46,733 bases of DNA from JAIQFL01 sp035295745 (GCA_035295745.1 DATGIL010000012.1:1-46733), one strand, 5' to 3'. Shown: positions 15,773-25,945, counted from the stretch's first letter. Notes: generated from the sequence alone by a model not told the origin. Translations and numbers: made by a program.

Positions 15773-18700
15773 ATGCTGAAGACCATTGTTCCCGTCTGCG
15801 CACTGGCGCTGGTGATCCACAGCACACTTGTTTACGGTCAGGGGACGAGTGCCATCGCGGGCCAGAACCCGGCCAGTTCGACCCAAGGCATTATCACCAC
15901 CGTAGTGGGGACGGACTTCGCCTATCCCAATCAAGCCCTCCCGGCACTCAATGCGCCTTTGGGAGCCGCAGTGGCAGTAGCGTTGGATCCCGCGGGCAAC
16001 CTCTATGTCGCGGACTCTTCCAACTCCATCGTGCTCAAGATGGATGCGGCTGGCATCCTCACCGTGGTCGCGGGGAATCGCAAACCTGGATTCTCCGGCG
16101 ACGGAGGACCAGCAACCAACGCGGCCCTCAATCTCCCCAGTGGGATCGCCTTGGACTCATCGAGTAACCTCTTCATCGCGGACTCCGGCAATAACCGAAT
16201 CCGCAAGGTAACGCCTTCCGGTGTCATCACGACGATTGCAGGCAACGGGAATTCGGGATTTTCCGGAGATGGTGCTGCCGCAACCCAGGCCGCGTTGAGC
16301 CATCCTGGCGCTGTCGCAGTCGATAACGCCGGAAATGTGTTTGTCGCCGATAACCGGAACGGTCGAATCCGCAAAATCACGGCGACAGGGAACATTACGA
16401 CGGTGGCCGGCAATGGCGCGATCTCATCCACCACCAGCACGGTACCGGCACCAGGCGATGGTGGACCCGCCACGCAAGCCCCCGTTTACTTTCCTACAGG
16501 GATCGCGGTGGATCAGAACGGCGCGTTATGGATTGCAGGTGATTTTGTTCTCCGCCAGGTTTCACCATCTGGTGTGATCAGTTCCATCGCGCTTCCCATC
16601 GGAACCTGTACCTCGATCTCTACGGAACTTGCGCTGGATGGCGCCGGGGATGTCTTCGTCTCCAATGCACCTTGCGGCTACGTATTCAAAATGAAACCTG
16701 GCGGTGCGTTCACGCTGATCGCGGGGAATGCTCCCGAAAATCTCTCCAAGGCGTTTTCCGGAGACGGAGGGCCCGCTCTGACTGCCGGACTCAATGAGCC
16801 GATGGGCCTGGCACTGGATGCAGCCGGCAATCTCTATATTGCAGACAGTGGGAACGGACGCATCCGCCAAATCAATTCCTCCGCGATCATCAACACCGTT
16901 GCAGGAAATGGAAGCTATCGGTTTGGCGGCGACGGGGCGCCCCCGCTGAGCGCCTATCTGTCCTCGCCAGTCGGCGTAGCTGTGGGAAAGGACGGCAACC
17001 TCTACATCGCGGACACCGCGAACAACCGTATCCGCAAAGTAGCTGGCGGCAGGATCTCGACCGTCGCCGGCAGCGGAGGGCGCGGTTTCTCCGGCGACGG
17101 AGGGCCTGCGACCAGCGCGAGTCTGAATCTGCCCCTCGGTGTTGCAGCGGATGAGGCGGGCAACGTCTACATCGCCGATGCAACCAACTCACGTCTCCGA
17201 AAAGCGACCCGTGACGGCATCATCAATACTATCCTCGGCGGGGGAGGCAGTGTGGCTTTGGATTCGAGTGACGACGTCTTTACTACCGACGCAGCCACCG
17301 TTTACGAGTTGACTGCCGATGGGAAGTCGCTGGTCGTCGCGAGAAATAATCCGCAATCCAGCAATCCGGGAGACGGCGGCCCTGCAACTGCGACCCGTCT
17401 GTTCTTTGTTATTTCAGTAGCGGTAGACGCAGCTGGCAATGTGTTCATTGCCGATCGGTCGGGGCAGCGAGTCCGCAAAGTCACTACCGACGGAGTGATT
17501 CATACGGTAGCGGGAAATGGTACGGCAGGTTTCTCCGGCGATGGCGGGCCGGCAACCGCTGCCTCGCTAAACACCCCCTATGGAATCGCGCTTGACGCGG
17601 TTGGCGATCTCTACATCGCGGACCAGGGCAATCATCGCGTGCGCGTGGTAACACCCGATGGCATCATCAACACCCTGGTGGGAACCGGAGTTCCTGCGCT
17701 CTCCGGCGACGGGGGGCCACCGGGCAGCGCCACCCTCAATGGCCCCTCCGGATTGGCCGTCGATCCAGCCGGCAACCTCTACATCGGCGATACCGGAAAC
17801 AATCGCATTCGTGAGGTACTGATTGCCGCAGCATCCTATCAGGCGACTCCCGCCGACTTGAGCTTCTCGGGCGCTGCCGGGGGCAGCGCTCCGGGAGGGC
17901 AGATCATCAATCTCGCTTCCGACGCCGGGTTGGCGTTCACCGCATCCTCAAATGCACCGTGGCTCGGCGTCAATCCGGCCTCCGGCGCGATGCCCGCCAC
18001 TTTGCAGGTCACTGCCGATCCATCGACGCTGTCCGCCGGCACTTACAAGGGAATTATCACGCTTACCGTTCCTTATGCGGTCCCGGCGACGGCCGCGATC
18101 GCGGTCACGTTTACTGTTTCCCCTGCAACGCCCGCCATTCTGAGCGCGGACACCCAGAATGTAACTCTGTCCGCGACGCAGGGTGGAAGTGCCGTGGCCC
18201 AGCAGTTGCGAATCACGTGCACCGGCAGCGGCCCGCTCGACTTCACTGCTTCCACTACCGTATCCTCTCCCGCCGGGGGATCCTGGCTGAGCGTTTCGGC
18301 TACCAGTGGGACGGTCACTCCTTCGTCTGCCGCGCTCCTGACGGTGATCGCTAGTCCCGGAACACTCGCCTCTGGGACCTATAGCGGCACAGTCACGATC
18401 GCGGGCGGCGGCAAGAATCTCGCCATTCCGGTGACGATGTCCGTAAGCCCTCCCACAGCAACCATCCTCCTGTCTCAAAGCGCCCTGAGTTTCACGGCGG
18501 TGGCTCAGGGTGGCGTGCCCCTACCGCAGAATTTCGGGATTCTCAACATCGGGCAGGGCTCTATGAGTTGGGTTGCTTCGGCTAGCACTCTGTCCGGCGG
18601 CGGCTGGCTCCACATCTCGCCGCTGAATGGGACCGTAAATCGCCCTTACCTCGACGTGTCGCTGGTGGATGTGTCGATTGACCCGGGCACGCTGGGAGCA

Positions 18701-20257
18701 GGCACATACTATGGGCGCATTCAGGTCTCGGCAGTTGCCGCTAACACACCGCAGCTGATCACTGTGATTTTGACCGTGCTTCCGCCCGGGTTCACGCTCG
18801 GAGCGCAGGTGTTTCCGGCCGGGTTGATCTTCACGGGAGCGGCTGGATTGACTCCGGGATCGCAGGATGTGCAGGTGGCGAATCCGTCCGGAACGGTGAA
18901 CAGCTTCCAATCCGGCATCATTGGCGTCGGGTTGGACTCTCTGCCGAAAGCCGCCACTCTGCAATCCAGCCAGCCCGCAACCATCCACGTTTACCCGCCG
19001 GACTTCGGTACTCTGAGCGGCGGAAGCCTGCAACGAGGCACCATCACGCTGCAGTTTTCCGATGGTTCTCCGGCCCAGACCATCAATGTGTTGACCGTGG
19101 TGGCGCCATCGGGAACCACTTCGAATAGCCTGTCCGCGAACACAGCGTTCGGCGAAGCGACGGCCCAGCCCGAGGCATCCGGCTGCGCAAAGCCGGGCCT
19201 CTTCGTGGTGTTTCGAGCGCCCCAGCCGTCGCAATCGACGTTCTCCGCCGCGGTGGGCCAGGGCACGACCATGGACGTCCAGGTCTCCGATGGATGTGGC
19301 AGCCTGGTCGGTCCAGGGGGCCAGAGCGCAAGCGTAAAGGCGGTGTTCTCGAACGGCGACTCCGCTGTGATGACGCACATCGGCAACGGCATCTGGCAGG
19401 GAACCTGGAGACCATTGACTGCGGGGAATACCTCCATGATTGTGACCGCGCTTGCTGCACAGCAAAACGGCGGAATTGTAGCCGGCCAATCCAGCACTTT
19501 AACGGCGGTCGTGAACGCACCAGCGCCAGCTACAGCCACGCCGGCGGTAACGGCGCAGGGGGTAGTCCACGCCGCCAGCGACGTGGGTGGAGCGCCGATT
19601 TCTCCCGGCGGACTGATCACCGTTTACGGAATGAACCTGGCGGACGGCGTCGGACAGAGCAGCTCTCTGCCTTTGCCGGGCCAGTTGAACGGCACACAGG
19701 TGCTGTTGGGCAACCAGGTGTTGCCGATCCTCTATACCAGTCCCGGGCAGTTGAATGTTCAGGTTCCTTACGGCGTCCCCGTGAACACCCAATATCAGTT
19801 GACCGTGCAGCATGGGAATACCTACTCGGTGCCGCAGCAGTTGGTAGTGGCGCAGGCCCAGCCTGGAATCTTCACTGTGAACCAGGCTGGATCGGGGCAG
19901 GGGAGCATCGTGAAAAGCGATGGGGTCACGTTAGCCCAACCGGGCTCTCCTGCGAGCATCGGAGAGACAGTGGTGATCTACTGCACGGGCTTGGGCGCCG
20001 TCACGCCCACGGTGATCGAGGGGGCACCGCCACCGGCGTCGCCCTTGTCGCAAACGGTCAATCCAGTGACGGTGACCATCGGAGGCAAACCGGCAACCGT
20101 GAGTTTTGCTGGTCTGACACCTGGCGATCCAGGCTTATATCAGATCAACGCTGTTGTGCCCTCGGGGATTGTGACGGGCGATGCCGTCCCGGTGGTGATC
20201 AGCGTCGCCGGACAGTCGAGCCCAATCAGTCCGGCTGTGACGATGGCGGTCAAATAA
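15773..20257 (+). CDS. Large secreted NHL-repeat / BACON-like / TIGR03437 protein
   Basis: The 1,494-residue protein starts with a signal peptide (cleavage near VYGQG). About ten NHL repeats follow (about 45-680), most with the pattern GDGGPAT-x-A-x-L-x-x-P-x-G-x-A-x-D, then GNLYIADxxNxRIRKV and TVAGNG, predicting one or two beta-propellers. Three BACON-like beta-sandwich repeats (about 690-1000, each with GGSWLSVSxxSG and LxxGTYxGxI patterns), a related fourth module and an Ig-like module (about 1130-1240) come next. The last ~230 residues (from about 1263) match the Solibacter-type TIGR03437 domain: SPGGLITVYGMNLA, YTSPGQLNVQVPYGV and YCTGLGAVTP. GAGGT lies seven bases before the ATG. It is an extracellular protein, likely adhesive or carbohydrate-binding; function unproven. 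Confidence 0.92.
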   Translation: MLKTIVPVCALALVIHSTLVYGQGTSAIAGQNPASSTQGIITTVVGTDFAYPNQALPALNAPLGAAVAVALDPAGNLYVADSSNSIVLKMDAAGILTVVAGNRKPGFSGDGGPATNAALNLPSGIALDSSSNLFIADSGNNRIRKVTPSGVITTIAGNGNSGFSGDGAAATQAALSHPGAVAVDNAGNVFVADNRNGRIRKITATGNITTVAGNGAISSTTSTVPAPGDGGPATQAPVYFPTGIAVDQNGALWIAGDFVLRQVSPSGVISSIALPIGTCTSISTELALDGAGDVFVSNAPCGYVFKMKPGGAFTLIAGNAPENLSKAFSGDGGPALTAGLNEPMGLALDAAGNLYIADSGNGRIRQINSSAIINTVAGNGSYRFGGDGAPPLSAYLSSPVGVAVGKDGNLYIADTANNRIRKVAGGRISTVAGSGGRGFSGDGGPATSASLNLPLGVAADEAGNVYIADATNSRLRKATRDGIINTILGGGGSVALDSSDDVFTTDAATVYELTADGKSLVVARNNPQSSNPGDGGPATATRLFFVISVAVDAAGNVFIADRSGQRVRKVTTDGVIHTVAGNGTAGFSGDGGPATAASLNTPYGIALDAVGDLYIADQGNHRVRVVTPDGIINTLVGTGVPALSGDGGPPGSATLNGPSGLAVDPAGNLYIGDTGNNRIREVLIAAASYQATPADLSFSGAAGGSAPGGQIINLASDAGLAFTASSNAPWLGVNPASGAMPATLQVTADPSTLSAGTYKGIITLTVPYAVPATAAIAVTFTVSPATPAILSADTQNVTLSATQGGSAVAQQLRITCTGSGPLDFTASTTVSSPAGGSWLSVSATSGTVTPSSAALLTVIASPGTLASGTYSGTVTIAGGGKNLAIPVTMSVSPPTATILLSQSALSFTAVAQGGVPLPQNFGILNIGQGSMSWVASASTLSGGGWLHISPLNGTVNRPYLDVSLVDVSIDPGTLGAGTYYGRIQVSAVAANTPQLITVILTVLPPGFTLGAQVFPAGLIFTGAAGLTPGSQDVQVANPSGTVNSFQSGIIGVGLDSLPKAATLQSSQPATIHVYPPDFGTLSGGSLQRGTITLQFSDGSPAQTINVLTVVAPSGTTSNSLSANTAFGEATAQPEASGCAKPGLFVVFRAPQPSQSTFSAAVGQGTTMDVQVSDGCGSLVGPGGQSASVKAVFSNGDSAVMTHIGNGIWQGTWRPLTAGNTSMIVTALAAQQNGGIVAGQSSTLTAVVNAPAPATATPAVTAQGVVHAASDVGGAPISPGGLITVYGMNLADGVGQSSSLPLPGQLNGTQVLLGNQVLPILYTSPGQLNVQVPYGVPVNTQYQLTVQHGNTYSVPQQLVVAQAQPGIFTVNQAGSGQGSIVKSDGVTLAQPGSPASIGETVVIYCTGLGAVTPTVIEGAPPPASPLSQTVNPVTVTIGGKPATVSFAGLTPGDPGLYQINAVVPSGIVTGDAVPVVISVAGQSSPISPAVTMAVK

Positions 20258-20266
20258 TGTTTCGGT

Positions 20267-21277
20267 TCAGCCACGCCCACTCGGCGGTTGGACGCCCATG
20301 GGTACCAGCGGCGGTGGCGTAGGAATTTCGGCAAAGGGCGTTTTCGCGATATAAAACCCGCCGCATCCAACAGCACGCTGGCGGGTAGCGGAGGGCATGC
20401 CTTCAACAGCGGTGGTGAAAAGAAGTCTCACCCCGCCCTCGATCTTCACAAACTCCGGGCAGGTGACACGGGGCGATCCGGGAATCATCCACTCAACGAG
20501 AATCGCTCCGTCTGACAGGCGAATCTGCTGAGCCAGCCCGTCCACCACGTCATCGGGATTGTAGTAGGCCACGACCACGCTCGCGCCTTCTGGCTCATCG
20601 TGGCATTGCGGAGAGGGCCGCATCCCGTCCGGTAGCGCCGGCAGGGATTCGGCTGGCTTGATCAGAGAGGACTCGAGAACGTGCTCAAGACTCGAATCGA
20701 GCCGATAGCGGCTGATCTTCTTCGGAATGGTGTCGACGTCGATCAGTGTCGCGCCCTCGGAATCTCGACGTAGAAATTTGCCATTCGAGCAGATCTGGCG
20801 ATCGAGAACAGTATGCACCTTGCGCGTTTCGAAGTCGAAATAATAGAGTGCCGCAACCGGCTCGCAAAACTTCAAATGCTTGGTGCCAAACAGCACCCCG
20901 CCTTCAACCGCCAAACCGTCGTTGATGATTACGCTCGGATCCGCATCGATGTGGGCGATCGTCTCGCCGGCATCACCCGTGAGCAAATCAACATATATCA
21001 GTTGATGTTCCATGCCGACCAGAACAACGCCGGGCAATGCGGTTTCCGCGAAGAAGCCAGGCCGTCCCTTCACGGGGAAAGTCGTGTTCGTCCTTGACAC
21101 CAGGTCGAGTACATTGATGCTGCCCTCGCTCGAACCGGCGGCGTGTTGGATGGCGACCCAGCCCAAGTTGAGTCCACTGCCGGGATAGTTTTGTAAGACG
21201 CGGGGCCCTTCTGGCAGGAAGCGAAGCTCCTCGCTTTCCGGCATGAAGAATGGTTCAGCGACAAACTGCGGAGTCAT
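20267..21277 (-). CDS. SMP-30/gluconolactonase-like beta-propeller protein
   Basis: The 336-residue protein (from ATG 21277) has the pattern of the SMP-30/gluconolactonase/LRE propeller: NYPGSGLNLGWVA, then LVGMEHQLIYVDL, then the IINDGLAVEGGVLFGTKHL metal-site region, and a C-terminal VKIEGGVRLLFTTAVEGM blade. Such enzymes hydrolyse lactones with a divalent metal. No signal peptide is seen, so it is probably cytoplasmic. The frame is open to 21328, but the divergent promoter occupies 21300-21328, and a TATCAT lies 9 bases before 21277, so the inner ATG is preferred. It converges with the NHL gene, with only 9 bases between stops. Confidence 0.68.
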   Translation of the reverse strand: MTPQFVAEPFFMPESEELRFLPEGPRVLQNYPGSGLNLGWVAIQHAAGSSEGSINVLDLVSRTNTTFPVKGRPGFFAETALPGVVLVGMEHQLIYVDLLTGDAGETIAHIDADPSVIINDGLAVEGGVLFGTKHLKFCEPVAALYYFDFETRKVHTVLDRQICSNGKFLRRDSEGATLIDVDTIPKKISRYRLDSSLEHVLESSLIKPAESLPALPDGMRPSPQCHDEPEGASVVVAYYNPDDVVDGLAQQIRLSDGAILVEWMIPGSPRVTCPEFVKIEGGVRLLFTTAVEGMPSATRQRAVGCGGFYIAKTPFAEIPTPPPLVPMGVQPPSGRG

Positions 21278-21299
21278 CGCAGACGAATGATAGCGCGAT

Positions 21300-21328
21300 T
21301 TGACATAAAGCGCCGTCTCAAATACCAT
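21300..21328 (+). promoter_or_regulatory. Sigma-70 promoter of the S9 peptidase gene
   Basis: A perfect TTGACA (21300-21305), a 17-base spacer and TACCAT (21323-21328). The -10 ends only 11 bases before the ATG at 21340, so transcription should start about 5 bases before the start codon. Confidence 0.75.
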
Positions 21329-21339
21329 TCTCCTATCCC

Positions 21340-23943
21340 ATGAAACCTATCCGAGTCTATTGCACCATCACCTCGGCAACTCTCCTTCTCTTTGGGGCAG
21401 TCTTTGGAGCAGAAACCTACCAAAAACCTCCCAAAGCCGTTGAAGACATCCTTAACTCACCCACTACGCCCACGCTTTTCTTGAGTCCGAACCACGCGTG
21501 GGCTCTCCAGGGGAGCCCAGTCCGCTATCCGCCTATTGCAGAGCTTTCCGAGCCCATGTTGCGCCTGGCCGGCATCCGTATCAACCCGCAGACCAATGGC
21601 CTGCACAACACTACGTTTCAATCGAACCTTCTGTTACGCCGGATTCCCGAAGGGACCGAGATTAAGATCGGCTTACCCGCAAATCCGAAGTTGGGACTGG
21701 GGCCCTGGTCCTCGGATGGAACTCGTTTCGTATTCACGAACTCGACAGCCGACGGAATCGAGGTTTGGGTCGGCGAAGCCGCCACCGGGCGCACGCACAA
21801 AGTGCCCAACCTGCACTTGAACGAAGTATTCGGCGGCGGACGCGGCGGAGCGCCTGGAGGGCGAGGTGGAGCGGGTGGAGGAGGCGGGGCACTCCAGTGG
21901 ACCCCGGATGGCAAATCGCTGCTGGTCTTCGCGCTGCGTGCAAATCGCGGACCCGCGCCTGCAGAACCCAAAGTGCCGACAGGCCCCCACATCTCCGAAA
22001 GTTTTGGCGGCGAAAAGGGAGCCCCGACTTACGAGGATCTGTTGCAGAATCCGCACGACGAGGATCTGTTCGAGTATTACGCCACAGCGCAACTCGAAGT
22101 AGTCGATATCGCATCCGGATCCGCATCGCCCATCGGCAAGCCCACCATGCTCGAATCGGCGCGTATGTCGCCTGATGGGAAGTACGTGATCGTGAGCTAC
22201 ATTCACAAACCGTTCTCGTATTCGTACCCGGCCCGCCAGTTCCCCACTGAAATCGAAATCTGGGACCGCACCGGCAAAGTACTCAAGAAGGAGGCGAGCA
22301 TTCCAATGGGCGGTGCGGGGCGCGGCGCGGGTGCCGCCAATGCAGCCGCGGACGAAGAGAATCCGGTCTCCGCCGGCCCGCGCGGCTTGAGTTGGCTTGT
22401 CACCGAACCCTCCACGTTGATCTGGTTTGAAGGCAATGGCGGTGCCCGCGGCGGTCGAGGTCGCGGCGGAGCTACCCCCAGCGCGAACGCCACACCACAA
22501 CCCATCCACGAAAAAATCATGGCACTGAAAGCGCCGTTCGACGGAACCGGGCAAGTCATCTATGAGGCCGATCAGCGGCTGGAGGGCTTCGCTTTCACGG
22601 AAAACCTCCATACGGCGATCATCGGCAGCGCCGGAGCGGGTGGGCGCGGAGGCGCGGGGGGAGGACGAGGCGGTGGGCGCGCCCAGACGGCCTATCTGAT
22701 CGACTTTGCCAATCCTAAGGAAGCGCCCAAGCCTCTCTGGACCAGCGGCCCATCGCGCTACAACAATCCGGGCAGCCCGGTAGAGAAGGTCCTTCCCAAC
22801 GGCGGCCGCGTAATCGTGCTGGATGGCGACAATATCTTCTTACAGGGCAATGGTCCTTCGACTAACGGCGACCACCCGTTCCTGAGCCGCTATAACCTGG
22901 TCACGAAGGAGACCAAGCAACTGTTCAAATGCGACGACAACCACTACGAAACCTTCGACGGCCTGCTGGATGCACACGGGGACAAGTTCCTCACGCGCCG
23001 GGAGAGCCCTACCGAGCCGCCCAACTACTATGTGCGCACCGCGTCCGGCCAATCGACGGCGATCACCAACTTCCCCGATCCGCAGCCGATCATGCGAAAG
23101 GTCCACAAGGAGTTGGTGACGTATAAACGTCCGGATGGCGTGGATATGTCGTTCACGCTCTATCTGCCGCCCGACTACACTCCCGGGAAACCTCTTCCCA
23201 CCGTGTTGTGGGCCTATCCCTACGAATATGAGACCGCCGATGTCGCCAGTGAAACGGCCAGCAACGGCTCCCGGATGCGATTCACCGAGATCGGCGGATA
23301 CTCCGACATCTTTTTCGCGCTGGATGGATTCGCTGTGCTCGACAACGCGTCTATGCCAATCGTAGGCCCGCGCGCCACAGTCAACGATCATTTCCTCGAA
23401 CAGTTGCTGATGGATGCCAAGGCTGCCATCGACAAGGCTGTAGAGATGGGCGTCACCGACCGGAACCGCGTGGGAGTGGGTGGCCACAGTTACGGCGCTT
23501 ACATGACCGACAATCTGCTGGCGCATTCCGACCTCTTCAAGGCGGGAATCGCCGAGAGCGGTGCGCCCAACCGCACGCTGACGCCGTTCGGCTTCCAGAA
23601 CGAGCGCCGGACCCTCTGGGACGATCCGGATCTATATATCAAGATGTCGCCATTCATGGCCGCCAATAAGATCAAGAGCCCACTGCTGTTGATCCACGGC
23701 GAGGCGGACGACAACAATGGCACCTTCCCCATTCAATCGGAGCGCATGTACGAGGCGGTCCGCGGAAACGGCGGAACGGTCCGTCTGGTCTTCCTGCCGT
23801 CGGAGGCTCACGGCTATCGCGCCAAGGAGACCATCGAGCATGTTAACTGGGAAAAGCTGCGTTGGTTTGATAAGTGGGTGAAGGATCCACCGCCGCCGAA
23901 TCTGCACAACACTTCGAACAATAACGAAAAAGATAACAAGTAG
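21340..23943 (+). CDS. S9 prolyl-oligopeptidase family peptidase, S9D glutamyl-endopeptidase-like
   Basis: The 867-residue protein has a signal peptide (cleavage near VFGAE), an N-terminal beta-propeller and a C-terminal alpha/beta-hydrolase domain. Catalytic residues are visible: Ser in GGHSYGAYM (about 717), Asp in LIHGEADDNNGT (about 789) and His in PSEAHGY (about 824). The stretches NRTLTPFGFQNERRTLW and YIKMSPFMAANKI closely recall chloroplast glutamyl endopeptidases (S9D). Four Gly/Arg/Ala-rich insertions interrupt the propeller (about 165-185, 325-340, 366-380 and 428-446), an oddity discussed in the findings. No Shine-Dalgarno precedes the ATG, which fits the near-leaderless promoter. 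It is likely periplasmic or secreted, degrading peptides. Confidence 0.92.
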   Translation: MKPIRVYCTITSATLLLFGAVFGAETYQKPPKAVEDILNSPTTPTLFLSPNHAWALQGSPVRYPPIAELSEPMLRLAGIRINPQTNGLHNTTFQSNLLLRRIPEGTEIKIGLPANPKLGLGPWSSDGTRFVFTNSTADGIEVWVGEAATGRTHKVPNLHLNEVFGGGRGGAPGGRGGAGGGGGALQWTPDGKSLLVFALRANRGPAPAEPKVPTGPHISESFGGEKGAPTYEDLLQNPHDEDLFEYYATAQLEVVDIASGSASPIGKPTMLESARMSPDGKYVIVSYIHKPFSYSYPARQFPTEIEIWDRTGKVLKKEASIPMGGAGRGAGAANAAADEENPVSAGPRGLSWLVTEPSTLIWFEGNGGARGGRGRGGATPSANATPQPIHEKIMALKAPFDGTGQVIYEADQRLEGFAFTENLHTAIIGSAGAGGRGGAGGGRGGGRAQTAYLIDFANPKEAPKPLWTSGPSRYNNPGSPVEKVLPNGGRVIVLDGDNIFLQGNGPSTNGDHPFLSRYNLVTKETKQLFKCDDNHYETFDGLLDAHGDKFLTRRESPTEPPNYYVRTASGQSTAITNFPDPQPIMRKVHKELVTYKRPDGVDMSFTLYLPPDYTPGKPLPTVLWAYPYEYETADVASETASNGSRMRFTEIGGYSDIFFALDGFAVLDNASMPIVGPRATVNDHFLEQLLMDAKAAIDKAVEMGVTDRNRVGVGGHSYGAYMTDNLLAHSDLFKAGIAESGAPNRTLTPFGFQNERRTLWDDPDLYIKMSPFMAANKIKSPLLLIHGEADDNNGTFPIQSERMYEAVRGNGGTVRLVFLPSEAHGYRAKETIEHVNWEKLRWFDKWVKDPPPPNLHNTSNNNEKDNK

Positions 23944-23958
23944 TGATTGAGAACCTCG

Positions 23959-23988
23959 CGCAGCGGCCCGCGGAGGCTGGCCGCTGCG
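23959..23988 (+). terminator. Hairpin after the S9 peptidase gene
   Basis: CGCAGCGGCC / GGCCGCTGCG is a perfect 10-bp GC-rich stem with a 10-nt loop, 15 bases after the stop codon. There is no U-tract, so it is either a Rho-independent-like element or an RNA stabiliser. Confidence 0.5.
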
Positions 23989-24151
23989 GATTCAAATCCG
24001 GCCCGCTCCTCAGCCCCTCAGAACTTCCTCTCAGAAAAGTTTGAATACAGATTACGGTTTCCGCAGCCGGCTGGCGCTATTCCCATTGGAAGAACGTTGG
24101 ACCTCTCTGACGGCCTTTGGGGTGCCGGCACAAACTCTTCCAGGAGGATCT

Positions 24152-25945
24152 ATGAACGGAATTGTAGCCACGGTCGGCGACGCAGGACGTCGCGACATCT
24201 TTTACCTGGATTCGAATTTCGGTATGAAGCAGCGGATGTGGGACGGCACGCAGTGGTCGCCCGATTTGATCGGGCTCGGCGGAATCTTCACCAGCGCACC
24301 GGCTGCCGTTGCCACAATGGTTCGCCGTGCTGCGGTGATCGAGGGCGGAAACGTCGTCACCTTGGGGGCCAGTCCGGGGGCCGCTTCGCAGGGAGGAGTT
24401 GCGCCCGAGACGGTCATAGCCAGAACCACCGCGGCGATGCGGGCGAGGTCTGGTATTTTCCCGGAGGTACAGCGGATCGACGTGTTCGGACTCGGCCTCG
24501 ACTACGCGATGTATCACAAGGCGCTGCTGGGCGATCCGGCCGAAAGCCTGGGACCGTGGGAGAATTTGGGCGGGATTTTTCGAAGCGCCCCTGCCGTGAT
24601 CGCGATCGACGGTCAAATCCACATATTCGGCCTGGGTACAGACTACTCCATGTTTGAGCAGACCTGGAACGGCAGTGCGTGGTCGGGAAGCTGGGATCGG
24701 CTTGGCGGATTCTTCAGCAGCGCGCCGGTGGTGGTTTCGTGGGGGAGCGGAAGGTTTGACCTGTTTGCACGTGGCGCGGATTTCACTTTGCGTCACCGGA
24801 GTTTCCAGAATAATGTTGCGACGAATGATTGGCAGAATCTGGGGGGATCGCTCGCCTCGCCGCCAGTTGCGGTGAGCTGGGGCCCTAATCGTCTGGATGT
24901 GTTTGCCGTGAACAACGCGGACGGCGGTATCATTCACCGCTGGTGGGATGGCATGATCTGGAACGACTGGGAACACGTAGCCGGATCAGCGGCTCTGGCC
25001 TTCACATCTGCGCCGGCCGCAGCAACTTGGGGCGTGGGCCGGCTGGACGTGTTCGCGACCGGCAGCGACGGCAATTTGTATCACGTCTCGTCCTCAGAGG
25101 ATGCGTGGAGCCAACCAGAATCGCTTGGGGGCAAAATTGCCTTGACGCCATGTGTGCAGGCGCCGGCCGAGAATCAGTTGCAGGTCATTGGGCCTGGGAC
25201 CGACGGCAACCTCTACCAACAACAATGGACCGGCGAAGCGTGGGACACTCCCGGCTGGCAGCAACTCGGCGATCACACGCGCCTGCCCTCGCAATATCGC
25301 TTCTCGATCGATCTGCTGCGGGTGGACACGCCCCGCTCGCTCGTTCAAGACACTGACAGCGGCCAGTGCTCACTGGCGATCGGCAACTGGCCGACCACCA
25401 TTCCTCCAACTAACTGGCCGCTGCTCGCGAAGACCCAATCGCAAGGCGATTTGGGTGGACCGTCGATCAAAGAGGGTTCGACCAATCTGATGAATTTCGG
25501 CCCCGTGACCGTGGAGTTGTGTGAATCCGCGATCTTCAACTACACCTTCACCAACACGCACGATGATCAAGCATCAGTCGATTCCACCCTTAGCCAGCAA
25601 GGAGCGAAACTCGCCGATTCCGGGGTGAGCACGGTGGCCAAGGCCATCGGCTCGGGTTTGGAAATCACCTCTGTTGATGTGGCCGGCGTCGCCGCACCGC
25701 TTTTTGGGAGCTTGCTCTCCATCCTGAGTGGGTGGTTGGCGGGTCAGTTGAATTCGATCTTGGACGGGATATGCAACGGCGTCGTCGCGGTGGAGCAAAT
25801 CGTGATCATGGGCGCAGATCTACAGATGAAGACCATCGGGGGCCAACCATATACGATGACGACCATTCACGCGGGGACTGATTCGCATGTGGGCTGTGGA
25901 GGGAATTCAAAGTACGAGGTGACCTGGTCGATTTCCGCGCTTTGA
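24152..25945 (+). CDS. PLL-like beta-propeller lectin with an uncharacterised C-terminal domain
   Basis: The 597-residue protein begins with about seven propeller blades (to about residue 370). Their motif, W-x-x-LGG-x-F-x-SAPAV-x-SWG-x-x-R-x-D-V-F-A-x-G-x-D, is the one seen in Photorhabdus PLL-type fucose-binding lectins and related propellers. The C-terminal ~210 residues do not resemble anything I know. They contain a Thr/Asn-rich beta stretch (ESAIFNYTFTNTHDD) and a long apolar segment (VDVAGVAAPLFG, SLLSILSGWLAGQLNSIL) that could be membrane-active. AGGAGG four bases before ATG 24152 decides the start; the frame is open to a TTG at 24041. No signal peptide is visible. The likely role is glycan binding. 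Confidence 0.78.
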   Translation: MNGIVATVGDAGRRDIFYLDSNFGMKQRMWDGTQWSPDLIGLGGIFTSAPAAVATMVRRAAVIEGGNVVTLGASPGAASQGGVAPETVIARTTAAMRARSGIFPEVQRIDVFGLGLDYAMYHKALLGDPAESLGPWENLGGIFRSAPAVIAIDGQIHIFGLGTDYSMFEQTWNGSAWSGSWDRLGGFFSSAPVVVSWGSGRFDLFARGADFTLRHRSFQNNVATNDWQNLGGSLASPPVAVSWGPNRLDVFAVNNADGGIIHRWWDGMIWNDWEHVAGSAALAFTSAPAAATWGVGRLDVFATGSDGNLYHVSSSEDAWSQPESLGGKIALTPCVQAPAENQLQVIGPGTDGNLYQQQWTGEAWDTPGWQQLGDHTRLPSQYRFSIDLLRVDTPRSLVQDTDSGQCSLAIGNWPTTIPPTNWPLLAKTQSQGDLGGPSIKEGSTNLMNFGPVTVELCESAIFNYTFTNTHDDQASVDSTLSQQGAKLADSGVSTVAKAIGSGLEITSVDVAGVAAPLFGSLLSILSGWLAGQLNSILDGICNGVVAVEQIVIMGADLQMKTIGGQPYTMTTIHAGTDSHVGCGGNSKYEVTWSISAL

